From positions 30,067 to 94,066 of the forward strand of contig CAZFPA010000003.1 of the NCBI GenBank assembly GCA_964520975.1: a DNA stretch of 64,000 nucleotides, written 5' to 3'. The DNA is from CAZFPA01 sp964520975 (GTDB taxonomy: Bacteria; Bacillota; Negativicutes; Selenomonadales; Selenomonadaceae). Position numbers and translations under genes: made by a program. Position 1 is the stretch's first letter, and each line of letters begins with the position of its first letter. This document shows, one piece after another, positions 58,926-64,000 of this stretch. Under the pieces are notes generated by a model. The model saw only the letters and a list, made by a program, of their open reading frames with translations. It was not told the origin of the DNA and did no database searches.

Positions 58926-60365
58926 ATGAAATCGATCATTATCAATACAGCACCGGAGGAAACCCGCATGGCACTCATGGCGGATAACGAGCTGCTGGCG
59001 ATTGAGGTCGAGCGGTCGGCCCATTCGCATCTGGTGGGCAATATCTACAAGGGTCATGTACAGAATGTGCTGCCAGGTATGCAGGCTGCCTTTGTGGATA
59101 TCGGCTCGGAGAAAAATGCGTTCCTCTATATCGGTGACGGCCTGCCCAAGGATGCGCTGGAGGCTGTTCCGCGGCAGGCGAAAATCCATATCGGGCAGAA
59201 CCTGCCCATCCAGATCGTCAAGGATGCCATTGGTACGAAGGGGCCGCGGGCTACTACGCACCTGTCCCTGCCGGGGCGCAATGTCGTGCTGATGCCTACG
59301 GCCGCGTACATTGGCATATCCCGGCGCATCGGAGACGAGACGGAGCGCAGCCGGCTGAAGGAAATTGCGGAGCGTATCTGTCCGCCGGAGATGGGACTCA
59401 TCATCCGTACGGTGGCGGCCGGACAGAGCGAGGCAGTGCTGGCGGCTGATGTGCAGTATCTGACCCGGCTTTGGGAGTCACTTATGGCCCGAAATCGGCT
59501 GATGGCAGCGCCGACGCTGTTGTATCGGGACGCGGATCTCATCATTCGCGTCGTGCGGGATTGCTTCACGGAGGATATTGATGCGCTGATTATTGATGAT
59601 GCGGAGGTCTATCGCCGTGTGGTTGAGCTCGTGCGCTATATCTCGCCGGCGCTGGTGGAGCGGATTCATCTCTATGAGGGGAAGAAGCCGGTCTTCAGTT
59701 ATTACCATATTGATGAAGAGGTCGAGAAGCTGGGCAATCGTGAGGTTGAGCTGCCTTCGGGCGGTTTTATCGTCATCGATAAAACCGAGGCCCTTACCGT
59801 TATCGATGTGAATACGGGGAAGTTCGTGGGGAAGGCCAATCTCTCGGATACTGTGTATCGCACGAATATCGAGGCGGCCGGCGAGATATTGAAGCAGCTG
59901 CGGCTGCGGGATATCGGCGGCATCATCCTCATCGATTTCATTGATATGGATACGGAGGAGCAGAAGGAGTCGCTGCTCGCTTTTCTGCGGGAACGCGTGA
60001 AGATGGACCGGACAAAGACCAATATCGTTGATATTACTTCCCTGGGGCTGGTGGAAATCACGCGCAAGAAATCCCGCCAGAATTTCGAGAGTATCATCTA
60101 CAGTGAATGTCCGTACTGTCATGGGCGGGGACGCCTGGAGTCCCCCGAGACGGTGAGCATCCGGATCAGTCGGGAGCTGCGGCGCCTGGAGGCCCGGCAG
60201 CATGCCGCCGGCGGCTATGAAATCGAGGTACATACCCAGGTGGCTGCGGCCCTGAACGAGTCGCAGGTTCTGACCCGGCTTGGGCAGGAGCTTTCGGTGA
60301 CTATCGTTGTCACGGCACTGCCGGATATGCATCCGGAAAATTTTTCGATTCTGCAGCTGGCCTGA
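58926..60365 (+). CDS. rng: Ribonuclease G/E family endoribonuclease
   Basis: A 479-residue RNase G-type enzyme that matures rRNA and cuts mRNA in single-stranded A/U-rich sites. It has an S1-like RNA-binding region (GNIYKGHVQNVLPGMQAAFVD), the catalytic DNase I-like domain with metal-binding VIDVNTGKFVG and LIDFIDMD, and the zinc-link motif CPYCHGRG. I chose the ATG at 58926 (GATGAGG upstream); an ATG at 58908 overlaps the previous gene. It lacks the long C-terminal scaffold of RNase E. Confidence 0.95.
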   Translation: MKSIIINTAPEETRMALMADNELLAIEVERSAHSHLVGNIYKGHVQNVLPGMQAAFVDIGSEKNAFLYIGDGLPKDALEAVPRQAKIHIGQNLPIQIVKDAIGTKGPRATTHLSLPGRNVVLMPTAAYIGISRRIGDETERSRLKEIAERICPPEMGLIIRTVAAGQSEAVLAADVQYLTRLWESLMARNRLMAAPTLLYRDADLIIRVVRDCFTEDIDALIIDDAEVYRRVVELVRYISPALVERIHLYEGKKPVFSYYHIDEEVEKLGNREVELPSGGFIVIDKTEALTVIDVNTGKFVGKANLSDTVYRTNIEAAGEILKQLRLRDIGGIILIDFIDMDTEEQKESLLAFLRERVKMDRTKTNIVDITSLGLVEITRKKSRQNFESIIYSECPYCHGRGRLESPETVSIRISRELRRLEARQHAAGGYEIEVHTQVAAALNESQVLTRLGQELSVTIVVTALPDMHPENFSILQLA

Positions 60366-60378
60366 ACAAAAAAATAAA

Positions 60379-60407
60379 TTGTATTCCGTTACAAGGTATG
60401 ATATAAT
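60379..60407 (+). promoter_or_regulatory. Promoter of rpsB-tsf
   Basis: TTGTAT (60379-60384), 17 bases, TATAAT (60402-60407). Confidence 0.85.
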
Positions 60408-60424
60408 TCTTAGCGGTGTAATAA

Positions 60425-60500
60425 AACGCACGCGGCTTCCGATATTTGCACTGTTCCCCATGGGGTACGCAAAGGATGAGGACCGCGGAGGAATAAAAAC
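60425..60500 (+). promoter_or_regulatory. Structured leader of rpsB
   Basis: CGCGG...TTTGC and GCAAA...CCGCG form a nested stem that encloses a GTTCCCC.GGGGTAC-type hairpin (about 60430-60489), just before the rpsB ribosome site. Such leaders commonly mediate feedback by ribosomal protein S2; that role is inferred. Confidence 0.55.
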
Positions 60501-60515
60501 AGGAGGTGCACCAAC

Positions 60516-61253
60516 ATGGCAGTTGTTTCCATGAAACAGTTATTAGAGGCAGGTGTCCACTTCGGACATCAGACGAGAAGATGGAACCCGAAGATGGCAA
60601 AGTACATCTTCACCGAGCGCAATGGTATCTATATCATTGACTTGCAGAAGACGGTAAAAAAGGTTGACGAGGCTTACAATTTCCTTCGCAGCGTAGCTGA
60701 AGAAGGCAAGTCCGTTCTCTTCGTTGGTACGAAGAAGCAGGCACAGGAAGCTATCAAAGAAGAGGCTCTGAAGGCCGATATGTATTATGTCAACGAGCGT
60801 TGGCTCGGCGGCATGATGACCAACTTCCAGACGATCCAGAAGCGTATCAATCGCTTGAAGGAACTCGAGAAGATGGAAGAGGACGGCACGTTTGAAGTTC
60901 TCACGAAGAAGGAAGTTCTTTCCCTTCGTCATGAGATGGAAAAACTTGAGAAGTTCCTCGGCGGCATCAAAGACATGAACCGTCTGCCGGGCGCTCTCTT
61001 CGTTGTGGATCCCCGCAAGGAGAGAATCGCTGTTGCTGAAGCAAGAAAGCTCAACATTCCGATCGTTGCTATCATTGATACGAACTGCGATCCGGATGAG
61101 ATCGATTACCCGATCCCGGGCAACGATGACGCTATCCGTGCCGTAAAGCTCCTCACGGGCCGTATGGCAGATGCTGTGATCGAAGGCCGTCAGGGCCAGT
61201 CCGAAGGCGCTGAAGAAGCAGAAGCTGCTGCAGACGCTCAGGATGCTGAATAA
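60516..61253 (+). CDS. rpsB: 30S ribosomal protein S2
   Basis: A 245-residue ribosomal protein needed for docking S1 and translation initiation. Signature blocks are MKQLLEAGVHFGHQTRRWNPKM near the N-terminus and PIVAIIDTNCDPDEIDYPIPGNDDAIRA toward the end, followed by an acidic Ala/Glu tail. CAGGAGGTG lies before the ATG. Very biased codon use marks high expression. tsf follows beyond an attenuator-like hairpin. Confidence 0.99.
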   Translation: MAVVSMKQLLEAGVHFGHQTRRWNPKMAKYIFTERNGIYIIDLQKTVKKVDEAYNFLRSVAEEGKSVLFVGTKKQAQEAIKEEALKADMYYVNERWLGGMMTNFQTIQKRINRLKELEKMEEDGTFEVLTKKEVLSLRHEMEKLEKFLGGIKDMNRLPGALFVVDPRKERIAVAEARKLNIPIVAIIDTNCDPDEIDYPIPGNDDAIRAVKLLTGRMADAVIEGRQGQSEGAEEAEAAADAQDAE

Positions 61254-61273
61254 AATAAAATAAATTAAAAGCG

Positions 61274-61304
61274 GGGTAAGGGATGTTATCCCTTGCCCTG
61301 TTTT
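61274..61304 (+). terminator. Attenuator hairpin between rpsB and tsf
   Basis: GGGTAAGGGAT and ATCCCTTGCCC pair (one G-U) around a three-base loop, then TGTTTTATT. Partial termination would set the S2:EF-Ts ratio. Confidence 0.7.
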
Positions 61305-61322
61305 ATTAACAGGAGGATTTAT

Positions 61323-62195
61323 ATGGCACAGATTACTGCTGCAATGGTAAAAGAACTTCGTGAAATCACGGGCGCCGGCATGATGGACTGCAAGAAGGCT
61401 CTTGCTGCTACCGACGGTGACAAGGAAAAAGCAATCGACTTCCTGCGGGAAAAGGGTATTGCCAAGGCTGAAAAGAAGGCTGGACGCATTGCTTCCGAGG
61501 GTGTTGTAGCTGCTTATGTAAGCGACGATGCCAAGCTCGCAGCTGTTGTTGAAGTAAACTGCGAAACTGACTTCGTAGCCAACACGGATAACTTCCATGC
61601 AATGGTTGAGAAGATTGCCAAGCACATCGCTGAGGCAAATCCGGCTGATATGGACGCTTTAAATGAGAGCGTTCTCGATGGCAAAAGCGTTGCTGAATTC
61701 GTTACCGAAGCTGTTGCCAGCATCGGCGAGAAAATCTCCATCCGTCGCTTTGAGCGTTATGCTTGCGAGGACGGCCTCATTGCCAGCTACATCCACATGG
61801 GCGGCAAGATCGGCGTCATCGTTGAGCTCACTGGCGGTACGGCAGAGCAGGGCAAGGATGTTGCAATGCAGGTTGCAGCAGCGAAGCCTTCCTGCGTGGA
61901 TCGCAGCAGCGTAGACCAGAAGGATCTCGATCATGAGCGCGAAGTTCTCAGAAAGCAGGCACTGGAAGAGGGCAAGCCGGAGAAGATCGTTGAGAAGATG
62001 GTCGATGGCCGCATCAACAAGTACTACAAGGAAGTCTGCCTCATCGAGCAGCCGTTCATCAAGGACCCGGATCAGACGGTCCAGAACATCCTGGGCGATG
62101 TAAAAGTTCGCCGCTTCACTTCGTATCAGCTTGGTGAAGGCCTTGAGAAGAGAAATGAAGATTTTGCCGCTGAGGTTGCAGCACAGATCAAGTAA
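61323..62195 (+). CDS. tsf: Elongation factor Ts
   Basis: Guanine-nucleotide exchange factor for EF-Tu, 290 residues. The N-terminal UBA-like domain has VKELREITGAGMMDCKKAL, and the core has VEVNCETDFVANTDNF. The start is the ATG at 61323 behind CAGGAGG; the frame open to 61293 crosses the attenuator hairpin and is not used. A terminator follows. Confidence 0.99.
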   Translation: MAQITAAMVKELREITGAGMMDCKKALAATDGDKEKAIDFLREKGIAKAEKKAGRIASEGVVAAYVSDDAKLAAVVEVNCETDFVANTDNFHAMVEKIAKHIAEANPADMDALNESVLDGKSVAEFVTEAVASIGEKISIRRFERYACEDGLIASYIHMGGKIGVIVELTGGTAEQGKDVAMQVAAAKPSCVDRSSVDQKDLDHEREVLRKQALEEGKPEKIVEKMVDGRINKYYKEVCLIEQPFIKDPDQTVQNILGDVKVRRFTSYQLGEGLEKRNEDFAAEVAAQIK

Positions 62196-62210
62196 AAGCA
62201 TATAGTTTAA

Positions 62211-62238
62211 AAAGAGAACACGCAGTGTTCTCTTTTTT
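62211..62238 (+). terminator. Terminator of rpsB-tsf
   Basis: AAGAGAACAC and GTGTTCTCTT pair around GCA, then TTTTT. Confidence 0.9.
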
Positions 62239-62318
62239 AAAAAAGGGAAAAGGGATATCGGCATGCTTGTCGAATAGTAAAAAGCAGAGTTGGTTTTATT
62301 TTGGATGGAGGTTTTACA

Positions 62319-63041
62319 TTGGAAACAGCGAAATATAAACGTGTCGTTCTGAAGTTAAGCGGTGAGTCTCTGGCAGGGGATCAGGGGTTTGGTATCAATC
62401 CTTCTGTGGTTGAGTCCATCGCCTCCCAGATCAAGATCATTCGGGAACACGGAATCGATGTAGCAGCTGTTGTAGGCGGCGGCAATATCTGGCGCGGCCT
62501 GGCGGGCAGTGCCAAGGGTATGGAACGGGCAACCGCAGATTATATGGGGATGCTGGCTACCGTTATGAATTCGCTGGCCTTACAGGACGCTCTTGAGAAG
62601 ATGGGCGTGGACAGCCGTGTACAGAGTGCAATCGAGATGCGGCAGGTTGCTGAGCCTTACATCCGCCGTCGGGCTATCCGTCATATGGAAAAGGGCCGTG
62701 TAGTGATCTTTGCTGCCGGCACGGGCAATCCGTACTTCTCCACGGATACGACGGCCGCACTTCGTGCAGCGGAGATTGAAGCCGATGTCATTCTCATGGC
62801 AAAGAAGAATACGGACGGCATTTATGATTCCGATCCAAACCACAATCCGAATGCTAAGAAATTCGATACGCTTGAATACATTGAGATTCTCCAGCGCGGT
62901 CTGGCCGTCATGGATTCCACGGCTACCAGCCTTTGCATGGACAACAATATTCCGCTCGTTGTATTCAATGTCGATGATTATACCAATATTGTCCGGGCAG
63001 CCCTGGGTGAGAATATTGGTACGACAGTAGGGGGTAAATAA
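62319..63041 (+). CDS. pyrH: Uridylate kinase PyrH
   Basis: Phosphorylates UMP to UDP; a hexameric amino-acid-kinase-fold enzyme allosterically controlled by GTP and UTP. The 240-residue protein has KLSGESLAGDQGFG, VVGGGNIWRG, and GTGNPYFSTDTTAALRA. The start is a TTG at 62319, 7 bases after ATGGAGGT. frr follows after two bases. Confidence 0.97.
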   Translation: METAKYKRVVLKLSGESLAGDQGFGINPSVVESIASQIKIIREHGIDVAAVVGGGNIWRGLAGSAKGMERATADYMGMLATVMNSLALQDALEKMGVDSRVQSAIEMRQVAEPYIRRRAIRHMEKGRVVIFAAGTGNPYFSTDTTAALRAAEIEADVILMAKKNTDGIYDSDPNHNPNAKKFDTLEYIEILQRGLAVMDSTATSLCMDNNIPLVVFNVDDYTNIVRAALGENIGTTVGGK

Positions 63042-63043
63042 TC

Positions 63044-63601
63044 TTGATTAAGGATATTTTTACAGCGCATGAAGACCATATGAAGAAGTCCATTGAGGCC
63101 TTGAAACGCGAATATGCTTCCTTGCGGGCAGGGCGTGCGACGCCGGCTCTCCTGGACAAGGTTATGGTAGATTACTATGGTACGCCGACGCCGGTGAATC
63201 AGGTAGCGAAGGTTTCCGTACCGGAGCCGCGCATGATCATGATCCAGCCATGGGAAAAGTCTATTCTGCACGATATTGAAAAGGCTATCATGAAATCGGA
63301 TATCGGCCTGACGCCGAATTCGGATGGTACGGCCATCCGCCTTTCGATTCCGCAGCTTACGCAGGAGCGCCGCACGGAGCTTGTGAAGAGCGTGAACAAG
63401 AAGGCTGAGGAAACGAAGGTAGCGCTGCGCAACATCCGCCGCGATGCCAACGAGGCCGTAAAGAAGCTGGAAAAGGCCAAAGAGGTCACTGAGGACGAGG
63501 CCAAGAAGGCACAGGAAGACATGCAGAAGCTCGTTGATAAGTATGTTAAATCCGTGGATTCCGTGCGGACCGCCAAAGAAAAAGAGATCATGGAAGTCTG
63601 A
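63044..63601 (+). CDS. frr: Ribosome recycling factor
   Basis: Splits the post-termination ribosome together with EF-G. The 185-residue protein has the three-helix bundle with LKREYASLRAGRATPALLD and RRDANEAVKKLEKAKEVTEDE. The start is a TTG at 63044 after AGGGGGT, which overlaps the end of pyrH. The next small gene starts on its stop codon. Confidence 0.98.
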   Translation: MIKDIFTAHEDHMKKSIEALKREYASLRAGRATPALLDKVMVDYYGTPTPVNQVAKVSVPEPRMIMIQPWEKSILHDIEKAIMKSDIGLTPNSDGTAIRLSIPQLTQERRTELVKSVNKKAEETKVALRNIRRDANEAVKKLEKAKEVTEDEAKKAQEDMQKLVDKYVKSVDSVRTAKEKEIMEV

Positions 63602-63810
63602 TGGCTATCGATGTCATCGGCCGCCCGCTGGCAGAGGCAGAAGCCTTGCTGCAGGCGGCTCAGATCAATTACAATACAGAAATATCACGTCCGTCGCGCA
63701 GCTTTTTTAAGGTTGACGAAGGATGCCTCTACGTGATTCGCCAAAGACAAAGGGAGGATGGCGTGCTGCAGCTTACGCTTGCAGCCCGCCTGCGAAAGGA
63801 GGTGTCTTGA
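63601..63810 (+). CDS. Small protein with a PASTA-like N-terminal half
   Basis: A 69-residue protein whose start overlaps the frr stop (TGATG), so translation is coupled. The first 25 residues (DVIGRPLAEAEALLQAAQIN) have the helix pattern of a PASTA domain; the rest contains strands and basic residues. There is no membrane anchor or signal peptide. A ferredoxin gene begins immediately after its stop codon. I know of no function; the position between frr and a ferredoxin suggests a conserved but undescribed unit. Confidence 0.72.
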   Translation: MAIDVIGRPLAEAEALLQAAQINYNTEISRPSRSFFKVDEGCLYVIRQRQREDGVLQLTLAARLRKEVS

Positions 63811-63981
63811 ATGGCTTATAAGATTAGTGATGACTGCATTTCTTGCGGTTCCTGTGCTGGGACCTGCCCGGTAGGCGCGATTGCTGAAGGCGAGAACCAT
63901 TACGAAATCGATGCAGAGAAATGCGTCGAATGTGGTGCTTGCGCAGCTGGCTGCCCGGTATCGGCAATTTCAGCTCCGTGA
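63811..63981 (+). CDS. 2x[4Fe-4S] ferredoxin
   Basis: A 56-residue clostridial-type ferredoxin carrying two CX2CX2CX3CP motifs (CISCGSCAGTCP and CVECGACAAGCP), each ligating part of two [4Fe-4S] clusters. It transfers electrons in anaerobic metabolism. AAAGGAGGTG precedes the ATG, and the gene begins directly after the stop of the small gene upstream. The length and spacing match Clostridium pasteurianum ferredoxin. Confidence 0.96.
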   Translation: MAYKISDDCISCGSCAGTCPVGAIAEGENHYEIDAEKCVECGACAAGCPVSAISAP

Positions 63982-64000
63982 TGAAAGGCCCCTCTTTGGA

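Overview
The window reads as a chromosomal segment of a diderm Firmicute of the class Negativicutes, most likely a Selenomonadaceae (Selenomonas/Mitsuokella-like) bacterium. The evidence is a mix of Firmicute regulation (CIRCE element, T-box leader, glmS ribozyme, TPP and cobalamin riboswitches, an OhrR-type regulator) with outer-membrane functions (TonB-dependent receptor, ExbB, ExbD, TonB). The species assignment is inference from gene content; no 16S rRNA is present. Protein-coding density is high and almost everything runs on the + strand. I see no insertion sequence, prophage or CRISPR array. One 100-N assembly gap lies at 42787-42886.

Layout. 1-4920: end of a cell-wall amidase, a GerMN lipoprotein, riboswitch-controlled thiC, a universal stress protein, a small unknown protein and a sirtuin. 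4954-9447: CIRCE-controlled groES-groEL, then glmS behind its self-cleaving ribozyme. 9463-13475: guaB, then a thiol-peroxide defence operon (thioredoxin reductase, glutaredoxin-like protein, glutathione peroxidase, OhrR) with a strong candidate OhrR operator over its promoter. 13470-19088: a DNA glycosylase on the - strand, a two-component system and clpB. 19147-21165: T-box-controlled leuA. 21182-31460: a cobalamin riboswitch with an exported CbiK-like chelatase, followed by a corrinoid-type uptake set (binding protein, outer-membrane receptor, ATPase, permease, ExbB, ExbD, TonB), a TIM-barrel protein and an isolated eutS-eutP pair. 31540-35733: an ABC-2 exporter, a Fur-family regulator with znuC-znuB, and a zinc-ribbon membrane protein. 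35768-37560: tRNA-Arg(CCG) and malic enzyme. 37559-42333: two tandem acyltransferase-3 genes (- strand) facing a sigma-54 activator, with a sigma-54 promoter and palindromic upstream sites between them, then a glycerol-facilitator-like channel. 42390-46266: a Gln-rich exported protein interrupted by the gap, a TVP38 membrane protein, a YbaK-type deacylase, an ArsB/NhaD-type transporter and DUF4321. 46280-56249: the morphogenesis and division block maf-radC-mreBCD-mrdA-minCDE-mdh-rodA. 56379-63981: a radical SAM protein with its DUF2344 partner, ribonuclease G, rpsB-tsf-pyrH-frr, a small PASTA-like protein and a 2x[4Fe-4S] ferredoxin.

Themes. Many transcription units carry readable control elements, so regulation can be deduced in unusual detail. 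The most informative observations are the complete sigma-54 circuit at 39880-40164, the near-perfect double OhrR-like operator at 11170-11220, the secreted CbiK in a TonB-energised uptake locus, a string of stable hairpins between mrdA and minC that looks like an unannotated structured RNA, and an exact 55-bp duplication flanking the assembly gap that suggests the gap is an assembly artefact.
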